A stretch of DNA of 64,000 bases from Bradyrhizobium sp. NFR13 (GTDB lineage Bacteria; Pseudomonadota; Alphaproteobacteria; Rhizobiales; Xanthobacteraceae), in the NCBI RefSeq assembly GCF_900114605.1, contig NZ_FOTP01000001.1, positions 1 to 64,000 on the forward strand, given 5' to 3'. Shown piece after piece: positions 28,609 to 36,206 of the stretch (its first letter is position 1; every line of letters begins with the position of its first letter). Made by a program: the position numbers and the translations under genes. The notes beneath the pieces were generated by a model, which did no database searches, was not told the origin of the DNA, and worked only from the letters and a program-made list of their open reading frames with translations.

Positions 28609-28773
28609 ATGAAAATCATCATTTGCCAGACATCGCTGCAAGACGTGCAGCGATTGACTGCGCTTGCACGTGCGACGAACGATGCTGTCATACGCGCCGA
28701 CTACTATCGGCTGGCGGAGCGTTGTCGCGAGCACATCAAGGATGGGCTACCGTACTTGCCGCGGCGGCATTGA
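28609..28773 (+). CDS. Small hypothetical helical protein
   Basis: A 54-aa protein from ATG 28609 (GAGGTAACC upstream): MKIIICQTSLQDVQRLTALARATND... with ADYYRLAERCREHIKDGLPYL. It is probably two helices. The YYRLAERCREH block recalls small rhizobial proteins such as the one at 42897. Function unknown. Confidence 0.55.
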   Translation: MKIIICQTSLQDVQRLTALARATNDAVIRADYYRLAERCREHIKDGLPYLPRRH

Positions 28774-28813
28774 ACCAAAAGCCGACACCGTCCCGATAAG
28801 GCGGCATGCAACC

Positions 28814-28999
28814 TCAGCTCTGATGCGGGCCTTGCATGATCTTCATCGCATCCTTCACGTGGCGCCACTCGCTGGCTTCTTCCATCTGACCTTTTTGCTC
28901 GCATGTCAGCGCGTTCTGAGAAGCATGTGCGATCGCCTCGCCGCCGTGCCGATCTAGCATCTGCCGGGCAATGGTGTGGATTTGCATCTCGGACATCAT
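28814..28999 (-). CDS. Small hypothetical protein
   Basis: A 61-aa helical protein from ATG 28999 with GGGAGA upstream: MMSEMQIHTIARQMLDRHGGEAIAHASQNALTCEQKG and EASEWRHVKDAMKIMQG. Similar sequences are frequent in Bradyrhizobium relatives and unnamed. It is convergent with the 28609 gene. Confidence 0.65.
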   Translation of the reverse strand: MMSEMQIHTIARQMLDRHGGEAIAHASQNALTCEQKGQMEEASEWRHVKDAMKIMQGPHQS

Positions 29000-29173
29000 T
29001 TGCTGTCTCCCGATTTTTCCCAGCCAACCGGTCCTGCTGGAACCGAGCCGGCCCGGTGTCCCTGAAAACGGTGGAACAGCCCATCTCGTTCCAGGAAAAA
29101 CCACCGGCCAAGCGAGAAAGGGACATGATGAGTTGCCAGTCCGCGATCAAGGAAAGCATTGTGCACCGCAAAT

Positions 29174-29204
29174 CAATCATCCGATGTTTAACATCGGATG
29201 ATTG
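29174..29204. promoter_or_regulatory. 31-nt perfect palindrome upstream of the FadR-type regulator: candidate operator
   Basis: Arms of 15 bp (CAATCATCCGATGTT and AACATCGGATGATTG) surround a single T. The site lies 57 bases before the regulator start and has no following T-run, so an operator is more likely than a terminator. GntR/FadR proteins bind short palindromes of TnGTnnnACnA type; the centre here reads TGTTTAACA, compatible with a long FadR-like site and autoregulation. Confidence 0.7.
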
Positions 29205-29261
29205 CGTTCATTCTAAAAACGTGAGATAGGCCACTGAAGAAACAAGCGGGAAAGAACGCTC

Positions 29262-30062
29262 GTGGCACGAACTCCACCGAAATCGTTGGAGCGGGGAAGC
29301 AAGCCGGGCCGTATCAGTTCGGTCTTGACCACGCTCGGCAGCGAAATCGCGCAAGATATTATCCCCGTTGGCGCGACTCTCCCCCCCGAGCCAGACCTGG
29401 AGGCGCGCTTCGGTGTCGGGCGCGGCGTCATCCGGGAAGCGATCAAAACCCTTGCCGCGAAAGGAATGGTCAGCGTGCGTCCGCGTTACGGTACGCACGT
29501 CTTGCCGCGCCGCGACTGGAGTTTGCTTGATCGCGATGTGCTGGGATGGCTGGTCGGCGGCGGCGAGCCGGACCGCGATCTTCTGATGGCGATTCAGGAA
29601 GTCCGACTGATCATCGAGCCGGCAGCAGCAGCGCTCGCGGCAACGCGGAGCACCAAGCAGGACAAGTTGCGCATCGAGGCCGCGCTGGTCGGCATGGAAA
29701 CCTCGCACGATCAGGAAAGCGCCATCCAGGCGGACAAAGCATTCCACCTTGCCATTCTGGATGCGACGCATAACCCCGTGTTGCAGGGTTTTCGCGGCGC
29801 CATCGATACCATTCTGAGCGCGGTGTTTCTTGTCGCGGTCGGCAGTCACGGCTGGTTCGAAGACAACCTGCCGAACCACGCGGCCGCAGCGCGCGCGATT
29901 GCCGCTGGCGATGCAAAGAAGGCCAAGGCCGCCATGGAGCAGGTGCTTGGCTACACGCAATTCAAGCTCTCGAAGCGTCGCGCGACTGCGACGCCTGAAG
30001 ACGTAACGCGGGTCTCAACCGCGACGACAAGAAAAAGAAAAAGGAAACCCCATGTATCGTGA
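29262..30062 (+). CDS. GntR-family (FadR/FCD) transcriptional regulator
   Basis: A 266-aa regulator. The N-terminal winged helix (~20-85) includes EPDLEARFGVGRGVIREAIKTLAAKGMVSVRPRYGTHV. The C-terminal FCD effector domain (~100-240) carries the metal-binding pattern D-x-x-F-H (ADKAFHLAILDATHNPV) and a later His in LPNHAAAARAI. These proteins usually respond to a sugar acid or organic acid. It starts the catabolic operon and its end overlaps the cupin start by 11 bases. The last 25 residues are basic and low-complexity. Confidence 0.9.
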   Translation: MARTPPKSLERGSKPGRISSVLTTLGSEIAQDIIPVGATLPPEPDLEARFGVGRGVIREAIKTLAAKGMVSVRPRYGTHVLPRRDWSLLDRDVLGWLVGGGEPDRDLLMAIQEVRLIIEPAAAALAATRSTKQDKLRIEAALVGMETSHDQESAIQADKAFHLAILDATHNPVLQGFRGAIDTILSAVFLVAVGSHGWFEDNLPNHAAAARAIAAGDAKKAKAAMEQVLGYTQFKLSKRRATATPEDVTRVSTATTRKRKRKPHVS

Positions 30063-30549
30063 CATGATCGGATCGACGCACGTTCTTGCATCGCCGGAAA
30101 TCGCTGTCGTTGCCATTCCTGAGGACGAACGGGTCTGGGTACCGCAGGCGCCGGACGTCTGGTTTCGCCCGCTGATGCTGAACACACGACAGGGGCAATG
30201 GTGCAACCTGCTGCGCGTGCGGCGCGCCGGCGTATTATCGCGCCATCTGCATCCCAATCCGGTGCATGGCTTCGTGTTGCGCGGCAAGTGGTTCTACCGC
30301 GAACACCAGTGGGTGGCGACGGAAGGCTCCTACGTGTTCGAGCCTCCGGGTGAGATCCACACGCTGGTCGTCCCGGAGGACGTTCCGGAGATGATCACCT
30401 TCTTCAATATCCAGGGCTCGATGGTTTATCTCGACGAGAACAACAAGCATGTCGGCTATGAGGACGTCTTCACCAAGATCGATATGTGCCGCGCCCACTA
30501 CGAGTCCGTCGGCCTTGGCCGCGACTACGTCGACCAGTTCGTGCGCTGA
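30052..30549 (+). CDS. 2,4'-dihydroxyacetophenone dioxygenase-like cupin
   Basis: A 165-aa single cupin. Metal ligands are expected in HLHPNPVHGFVLRGKW (about residues 63-78) and EPPGEIHTLVV. These match the ChrR/DAD group, in which an iron enzyme cleaves an aromatic hydroxyketone side chain. Whether this member is a dioxygenase, isomerase or binding protein cannot be told. It overlaps the regulator and, by one base, the SDR, so the three are tightly coupled. Confidence 0.8.
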   Translation: MYRDMIGSTHVLASPEIAVVAIPEDERVWVPQAPDVWFRPLMLNTRQGQWCNLLRVRRAGVLSRHLHPNPVHGFVLRGKWFYREHQWVATEGSYVFEPPGEIHTLVVPEDVPEMITFFNIQGSMVYLDENNKHVGYEDVFTKIDMCRAHYESVGLGRDYVDQFVR

Positions 30550-31325
30550 TGGCAGACGGCGCCAACATGATCGAGGAGATGCCGTCGGCCGCCTGGGCGT
30601 CGATCTGGTACGCAGGAAAACGCGTGCTGGTGACGGGTGGAACGTCAGGGATCGGTGCGGGCCTCGCGCGCGGCTTCGTTGAGGCCGGTGCGGAGGTCAT
30701 CGCGACCGGCGTGAATGCGGAGGAGATCGAGCGGGCGCGTTCGGATTCGGTGTTGCGCGAGGCTCAGGCGCATCAGCTCGACGTTCGCGACGACAGCGCG
30801 ATCAAGTCCCTTGTCGGCTCGCTCGGCGAGCTCGATGTGATCGTCAATTGCGCCGGCGTTATTCGTCGCAGCGAAGAACTCGACCCCGCGGTTTTCCAGT
30901 CGGTGATCGACATCAATCTCAACGGCACCATGCGGATGTGCGCGGCCGCCCGGCCGCTGCTGGCACGCTCCAAAGGCGCGATCGTCAATCTGGCATCCAT
31001 GCTGTCGTTCTTCGGCGGCGGTCTCGTTCCCGGTTATGCCGCCAGCAAGGGCGGTATCGCACAACTGACGAAATCGCTGGCGATCGCCTATGCGGGTGAC
31101 GGCATTCGCGTCAACGCGATCGCGCCGGGCTGGATCGCCACGCCGTTGACAACCGATCTGCAGGCCAGCCCGGAACGCAGTCAGGTCATTCTGGGGCGCA
31201 CGCCGCTCGGCCGCTGGGGCAAGCCATCGGACCTTCTGGGCGGCGTGCTCTATCTGTGTTCGCCGACGGCTTCTTTTGTCACGGGGACGATTCTCGTCAT
31301 CGACGGCGGATACGCCGTGACGTGA
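30549..31325 (+). CDS. SDR-family oxidoreductase in the FadR-controlled operon
   Basis: A 258-aa classical SDR read from ATG 30549, which overlaps the cupin stop (TGATG). It has the cofactor site TGGTSGIG (about residues 32-39), NCAGV, catalytic Ser in VNLASMLS, and YxxxK in PGYAASKGG. The N-terminal ~20 residues extend beyond the usual start. It probably oxidises or reduces a hydroxyl group of the imported compound. Confidence 0.87.
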   Translation: MADGANMIEEMPSAAWASIWYAGKRVLVTGGTSGIGAGLARGFVEAGAEVIATGVNAEEIERARSDSVLREAQAHQLDVRDDSAIKSLVGSLGELDVIVNCAGVIRRSEELDPAVFQSVIDINLNGTMRMCAAARPLLARSKGAIVNLASMLSFFGGGLVPGYAASKGGIAQLTKSLAIAYAGDGIRVNAIAPGWIATPLTTDLQASPERSQVILGRTPLGRWGKPSDLLGGVLYLCSPTASFVTGTILVIDGGYAVT

Positions 31326-31326
31326 T

Positions 31327-31353
31327 CGAACGGCGGCGAAGTGCCGCCGTTCG
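31327..31353. other. Hairpin after the SDR gene
   Basis: An 11-bp perfect stem (CGAACGGCGGC / GCCGCCGTTCG) with a GAAGT loop begins just after the SDR stop. There is no T-run, so it may be an mRNA stability element in the 116-base gap before the transporter genes. Confidence 0.6.
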
Positions 31354-31441
31354 CAGACGAGATTTGAGTACTAAACTGCGTAGCCGAGAGCCTCGCAGAT
31401 AAAAAATAAAGCGGCCAGAACGCTGGTCAAAGGGAGGTCGC

Positions 31442-32263
31442 GTGCTCGTTGCGCCCGGTCAAAAAGTGCGGTCACGCGTCGCCTGGCGCGGCATGAACTC
31501 GCTGGTGGGCGCAGCCCTGTTCGTGACGCCCTTGCTGATGCTCGTCGGCATCTGGGCGATCGTCGTCCCGCTGTTCAACGTCAATCCGCGGATTTTTCCG
31601 TCGGTCGGCTCGGTGGCCGAAGCAGCGGTTGCCGCGATCGGCGACGGCTCACTCATCCGTCATATCGGCGCCAGCATGCTGCGTGTCGGACTCGGCACGT
31701 TGCTCGGCGTGCTCGTCGCCGTTCCGCTTGGCATCGCCATGGGCGTGAGCCCTGCAGTCTCGGCATTTCTGACGCCGCTGTTTCGCTTCTTCTCGGTGCT
31801 TGCCGGCATCGCCTGGATACCAATCGCGACACTGTGGTTCGGCTACGGCTTCGGCGCCATCATCTTCGTGATCTTCAACGCCGTGTTCTTTGTGGTCGCC
31901 TACAACACGCTGCTCGGTGTCTCCACCATTCCGATGACGATCCGCAATGCGGCCGCCTCGCTCGGTGCCGGACGATGGGCCTTGCTCACCGAAGTGCTGC
32001 TGCCCGGCGCGCTCCCCAATATCGTGACAGGCGTGCGCACCGGGCTCGGCTTCGCGTGGCGCGGCCTGATCGCGGCGGAGATGATCGCGACCAATGTCGG
32101 GCTTGGCTACATGCTGTTCGTCGCCCGTGACTTCTACCGCACCGAAGTGATCGTGCTCGGCATGATCGTCATCGGCGTGTTGTGGCTATTCATCGACCGG
32201 TTGCTGCTCGTTCCGCTGGAACGCGCGACGATCGAGCGATGGGGACTGGTGAGGCGCACATGA
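31442..32263 (+). CDS. SsuC/TauC-like ABC transporter permease 1
   Basis: A 273-aa inner-membrane permease from GTG 31442 with GGGAGG eight bases upstream. About six membrane segments are visible. The EAA-type coupling loop is NAAASLGAGRWALLTEVLLPGALPNIVTGVRTGLG. It belongs to the nitrate/sulfonate/taurine importer type. Its stop overlaps the next permease gene (ATGA). Confidence 0.9.
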   Translation: MLVAPGQKVRSRVAWRGMNSLVGAALFVTPLLMLVGIWAIVVPLFNVNPRIFPSVGSVAEAAVAAIGDGSLIRHIGASMLRVGLGTLLGVLVAVPLGIAMGVSPAVSAFLTPLFRFFSVLAGIAWIPIATLWFGYGFGAIIFVIFNAVFFVVAYNTLLGVSTIPMTIRNAAASLGAGRWALLTEVLLPGALPNIVTGVRTGLGFAWRGLIAAEMIATNVGLGYMLFVARDFYRTEVIVLGMIVIGVLWLFIDRLLLVPLERATIERWGLVRRT

Positions 32264-33066
32264 ACATTGCACTGAAATTCTGGAGCGGCTACGTGCGCGC
32301 GACGCATCGGTGGCCGATTATTGCGACCATCGTGCCGTTCATTCCCGTGGTGGCGATCTGGAGCATTGTCGCCAATTCAGGCATGTTTCCGCGCGCCTTC
32401 TTCCCGGCGCCGGTGGATGTGATGCGGTCCTTCATCTCCCTCACCTACAAGGGGATTCTGCCGGACTATCTGCAGGACAGTCTGATCCGGCTGCTGTTCG
32501 GTGCAGCCATCGGCGTCGCGCTGGGCATTCCGCTCGGCATCCTGATCGGCTCCAGCCGCCTCGCGCATCGCATCTGCTGGCCAGTGCTGCTGTTCTTTCA
32601 GGCCATCGGCGACATTGCATGGCTGCCGATCCTGCTGATCTGGTTCGGCTTCGGCCTCACCACCATGACGTTCGTCATCGTCTACACCGTGCTGTTTCCG
32701 ATCGTGCTGAGCACCGTGCTCGGCGTGCAGTCGGTACATCGCGATCTCGCACGTGCCGCCCAGAGCCTCGGCGCTTCGCCGATGCGGGTGCTGTGGGAAG
32801 TGACACTGCCCGGTGCATTGCCGAACATCATCACCGGCCTGCGTAATGGCCTCGGCTATGGCTGGCGCGCGCTGATCGCGGTGGAGATCATCGTCGGCAC
32901 CAGCGGCATCGGATTCATGATGTTCGATGCACGTCGTGCCGGCTCAACGGTCGAGATCCTGCTCGGCATGATCGTTCTCGGCACTCTTTGGTACATCGTC
33001 GATGCCTGGATCCTTGCGCCGATCGAGCGCGCAACGGGCCAGCGGTGGGGATTGGTTACGTCATGA
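32260..33066 (+). CDS. SsuC/TauC-like ABC transporter permease 2
   Basis: A 268-aa permease from ATG 32260, overlapping the previous stop by four bases. It has six hydrophobic segments and the coupling loop RAAQSLGASPMRVLWEVTLPGALPNIITGLRNGLG. It is clearly related to, but distinct from, permease 1, so the importer probably has a heterodimeric pore. Its stop overlaps the ATPase start. Confidence 0.9.
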   Translation: MNIALKFWSGYVRATHRWPIIATIVPFIPVVAIWSIVANSGMFPRAFFPAPVDVMRSFISLTYKGILPDYLQDSLIRLLFGAAIGVALGIPLGILIGSSRLAHRICWPVLLFFQAIGDIAWLPILLIWFGFGLTTMTFVIVYTVLFPIVLSTVLGVQSVHRDLARAAQSLGASPMRVLWEVTLPGALPNIITGLRNGLGYGWRALIAVEIIVGTSGIGFMMFDARRAGSTVEILLGMIVLGTLWYIVDAWILAPIERATGQRWGLVTS

Positions 33067-33821
33067 AAACGCTGTCGCTCAAGAATCTTCGCAAGACCTA
33101 TTTCGATCCCTATGCGGGATCGCAGGTCACCGCCGTCCAGGACGTCTCGCTCGACGTCGAGCAGGGCGAATTCGTCTCCGTCGTCGGCCCCTCCGGCTGC
33201 GGAAAGACGACGATCCTGAACATGATCGCGGGCTTCATCCCCTATACGGGCGGTGAAATCCTGATTGACGGCAATCTCGTCAAGGGACCGGGTCCGGATC
33301 GCGGCGTGGTTTTCCAGTCATTCGCCCTCTTCCCGTGGAAGACGGTGCTGGAGAATGTCGGCTTCGGCCCGAAGATGCGGGGCGTGCCGAAGGACGAGCG
33401 CGACCGCACTGCCCGGGAATATCTCGCGCTCGCCGGCCTTTCGCATGCCGCGGATCGCTACCCGAATGAACTCTCAGGCGGCATGCAGCAGCGCGTCGGC
33501 GTCGTCCGCGCGCTGGCCAACAATCCGGCCGTGCTGCTGATGGACGAGCCGTTCGCCAGCGTCGATGCGCAGACCCGCATGACACTGCAGGAAGAGCTGA
33601 CGCGGATCTGGCAGGAGCGCAAGCCGACCGTCATTTTCATCACACACGATGTGGCCGAGGCCGTGTTTCTTGCGAACCGCGTGGTCGTGCTGTCCAAGGG
33701 CCGCGTGCTCGATCAGATCAAGGTCGATCTTCCGCGTCCGCGCGTCTGGGATCAACTGATCGAAGATGAAACGTTCAAGCGTCTGTCGGCGCAGGTGCTG
33801 CAAATGGTGCGGGCCGCATGA
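33063..33821 (+). CDS. SsuB/TauB-like ABC transporter ATPase
   Basis: A 252-aa ATPase. Walker A GPSGCGKTTI (about residues 43-52), signature LSGGMQQRVGVVRAL, Walker B VLLMDEPFASVDAQTR, and H-loop FITHDVAEAVFLANRVVVL. Four-base overlaps on both sides show translational coupling with permease 2 and with the small protein that follows. Confidence 0.93.
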   Translation: MKTLSLKNLRKTYFDPYAGSQVTAVQDVSLDVEQGEFVSVVGPSGCGKTTILNMIAGFIPYTGGEILIDGNLVKGPGPDRGVVFQSFALFPWKTVLENVGFGPKMRGVPKDERDRTAREYLALAGLSHAADRYPNELSGGMQQRVGVVRALANNPAVLLMDEPFASVDAQTRMTLQEELTRIWQERKPTVIFITHDVAEAVFLANRVVVLSKGRVLDQIKVDLPRPRVWDQLIEDETFKRLSAQVLQMVRAA

Positions 33822-34150
33822 GCATCGCGCGAGATGTCATTCGTTCGACGCGCGGGCGTGTGGTGCTCGCTGTCATTGCCGTGTGGGCCGCGTTTCAGGG
33901 CTGGCTGAGCATCGAGGCGCCGGGCAAGATTTCCAAGGAGCTCGCCGGCGCGTCCGACAAGGTCAATATCCAAATCGATATGCCGTTTACGCCGGAGCGT
34001 TTTCACGTTCTGGCGTTTCAGAAGTATGGGCGGATCGCCGGAGCCGACGATCATTCCATCGGACTAAGGGGTGTGAAACGAACGGACCTCAACGCGGTTG
34101 CCCGGCCTTACTGGGTCACGAGCGTGGGGCCAATCAAGGAGGAGGACTGA
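33818..34150 (+). CDS. Unknown small membrane-anchored protein inside the ABC operon
   Basis: A 110-aa protein starting at an ATGA overlap with the ATPase stop. Residues ~13-32 (GRVVLAVIAVWAAFQGWLSI) form one membrane segment. The remainder (PERFHVLAFQKYGRIAGADDHSIGLRGVKRTDLNAVARPYWVTSVGP) is soluble and probably periplasmic. I know no SsuABC/TauABC accessory of this type. Its place between ATPase and binding-protein genes suggests a transporter accessory or an enzyme subunit; this is inference. Confidence 0.75.
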   Translation: MSIARDVIRSTRGRVVLAVIAVWAAFQGWLSIEAPGKISKELAGASDKVNIQIDMPFTPERFHVLAFQKYGRIAGADDHSIGLRGVKRTDLNAVARPYWVTSVGPIKEED

Positions 34151-34152
34151 TT

Positions 34153-35208
34153 TTGAAACGCATATTATGGGCTTTAACTGCCGTGATGCTGGCCTGCGTG
34201 CCGGCACAATCGCAGACATTGACCAAACTGAATGTCGGCATGGTCAGCGCCATCGACATGCTGGCGATCCCGGTGGCACTGGAGCGCGGTTACTTCGAGA
34301 AGCAGGGTCTCGATGTCACCATCGCACGCCCCTATGCGACCGGCGTTGATGCGCTGAACGCGCTGCAGGCCGGCGAGACCGAGATCCTGCAGGTGGGCGT
34401 TCCGATGATCGGCGCCGTGCTGCGCGGCATGGATCTCGTGGCGCTCGGCAATTACAGCGGCAGCGCCACCAAGTCCGGTTCGGATGCGACCATGGCGATC
34501 ATCGCCCGTGAGGGATCGGGCATCGTCAAGGGTGACCTCAAGAGCCTCAAGGGCAAGAAGATTGCGACCTCCTTCGGCACCATCAACCATCTCTATATCC
34601 TGGCGCTGCTGGAGAAGGCCGGCCTTAAGCCCGACGACGTCCAGCTGGTCAATACGCCGCCGCCGGATATGACGGTCGCGCTGCTCGCCAAGGGCATCGA
34701 TGCGTTTTCCGGTTGGGATCCATGGCCGATCATCGCGCAGAAGGATGTCCCCGGCGCCTTCGAAGTGATCCGCGGGGGCGATGTCATCGCCTATCTCGGC
34801 TATGTCGTCTCGCTTCGGTCCTGGGTCGAGAAGAATCCGGAGACGACGGAGAAATTCCTGGCTGCGACCTCACAGGCCGACCAGTGGATGCGTAAAAATC
34901 CCAAGGCCGCCGCGCAGATCGGCACCCGCTGGATTCCCGGGCTGAAGGCGGAGATCGCCGAAGCCGCCATGGAATTCAATGTCCAGCAACTTGATCGACG
35001 TCTTTCAGCAAATAGCTACAAGGCGCTCTGGAGCGCGCAGGACCGGCTTCAGCGGCTGGGCGTGCTGAAGGCAACATTCGACGTCAACAAGAACATCGAC
35101 GCCAAGCCGATCCTGAACGTGATGAAGAAGCATCCGGAGCTATTTGCCGATCTGCCGCCCATTCCGGCCGAGGTGGCTATCGGACCGGACTTCACGTTCA
35201 AGCCATGA
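34153..35208 (+). CDS. NitT/TauT-type periplasmic substrate-binding protein (TTG start)
   Basis: A 351-aa binding protein. From TTG 34153, with GGAGGA 8 bases upstream, the frame gives a normal signal peptide, KRILWALTAVMLACVPAQSQ. The mature domain begins TLTKLNVGMVSAIDMLAIPVALERGYFEKQGLDV, typical of the SsuA/TauA/ThiY group, and continues GKKIATSFGTINHLYILALLEKAG and GWDPWP. The frame is open far upstream, but no in-frame ATG gives a better start. The ligand is unknown; co-encoded enzymes hint at an aromatic or hydroxy compound. Confidence 0.88.
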   Translation: MKRILWALTAVMLACVPAQSQTLTKLNVGMVSAIDMLAIPVALERGYFEKQGLDVTIARPYATGVDALNALQAGETEILQVGVPMIGAVLRGMDLVALGNYSGSATKSGSDATMAIIAREGSGIVKGDLKSLKGKKIATSFGTINHLYILALLEKAGLKPDDVQLVNTPPPDMTVALLAKGIDAFSGWDPWPIIAQKDVPGAFEVIRGGDVIAYLGYVVSLRSWVEKNPETTEKFLAATSQADQWMRKNPKAAAQIGTRWIPGLKAEIAEAAMEFNVQQLDRRLSANSYKALWSAQDRLQRLGVLKATFDVNKNIDAKPILNVMKKHPELFADLPPIPAEVAIGPDFTFKP

Positions 35209-35215
35209 ATAGAAG

Positions 35216-35248
35216 AGGCGGTCTGCGCAATTGCGGACCGCCTTTTTC
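35216..35248 (+). terminator. Rho-independent terminator closing the ABC operon
   Basis: AGGCGGTC pairs with GACCGCCT, and the stem continues inward with CGCAA/TTGCG. TTTTTCT follows directly. It lies eight bases after the stop of the binding-protein gene. Confidence 0.9.
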
Positions 35249-35325
35249 TGATCGATGCATCATTCGAAAACACGAGCTGGCAGCGTCGTGCCTTGCGACT
35301 GGCTCACATTGACCTGCAACGCCAG

Positions 35326-36072
35326 CTAAGCCAGTCCCAGGCCGCCATCAACGGCAACAACCTGGCCCGTCATCCATTCCGAAGCGGGACTCGAAAGCCT
35401 CACGATCCAGTCTGCCACGTCGTCAGGAACGCCGCGCCGCCCGAGCGGTATGCGCGCACGCTCCTGTTCCTTGATTGCCGCAGCCTGTTCCGGGGAGAGT
35501 CCCATCATGCCAGTCAACGCGCCTGATTCCGTAGGTCCTGCCGCCACGGCGTTCACGCGTATGCCGAGTGGTGCAAGCTCCAGCGCCCAGCAGCGGGTCA
35601 AGTGCTCCAAAGCCGCCTTGCTGGCGGCGTAATGAGACAGCCCAGCCGCCGGCTTGTGACCGAACGTGCTCGAGACATTCACGATCGTGCCCCGTGTTGC
35701 CCTCAGGTAAGGAAGAGCAGCAGCGGCGAGAAGACTTGGGCCAAGCACATTGACGGAGAAAATGTCCATGATCCGGTCGGCTGTCACGTCTGCCAGTGGA
35801 AGGATTGCACCTGCGCCCGCATTGTTGACCAAGGCATCAACCCTGCCCCACAGCTCGACCGTCCTGGCGATTGTGCGCTTGGCATCTTCGGCGGAGGCCG
35901 CATCCGCCACCATTCCGGCGATGTTCGCATGCTCGGCGATTGTTTCTTCGAGAGGGCCGGGACGGCGGCCGGTCACGAACACTCTGTCGCCCTGCCTGGC
36001 GAAGCGCAGCGCCGCTGCCCTCCCTATGCCGGAGCTGCCGCCCGTCACGATCACGACCTTTTCACTCTGCAT
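35326..36072 (-). CDS. SDR-family oxidoreductase
   Basis: A 248-aa classical SDR. I chose ATG 36072 (MQSEKVVIVTGG) because GGAG lies eight bases upstream; an earlier in-frame ATG at 36129 lacks a site. It has the cofactor motif TGGSSGIG (about residues 10-17), NNAGAG, catalytic Ser in VNVSSTFG, YxxxK in SHYAASKAA and the C-terminal MTGQVVAVDGGLG. It is the last gene of the minus-strand group 35326-40568. Confidence 0.87.
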   Translation of the reverse strand: MQSEKVVIVTGGSSGIGRAAALRFARQGDRVFVTGRRPGPLEETIAEHANIAGMVADAASAEDAKRTIARTVELWGRVDALVNNAGAGAILPLADVTADRIMDIFSVNVLGPSLLAAAALPYLRATRGTIVNVSSTFGHKPAAGLSHYAASKAALEHLTRCWALELAPLGIRVNAVAAGPTESGALTGMMGLSPEQAAAIKEQERARIPLGRRGVPDDVADWIVRLSSPASEWMTGQVVAVDGGLGLA

Positions 36073-36206
36073 TTTCAATCTCCTTCTTGCCAAGATGACG
36101 CGGCTTGGTCCCGCGACTGTGCAGTCCATCTAAATCCGCACTGCAATAACCGGGGCGCGCGCATGAACGCCACGCGGGCGCGCCCCGGTCCTCATCCGAC
36201 TAGCGA

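Noticed and set aside
29174-29204. Rho-independent terminator reading of the 31-nt palindrome
   Set aside because: No T-run on either side, and it lies just upstream of a regulator gene.
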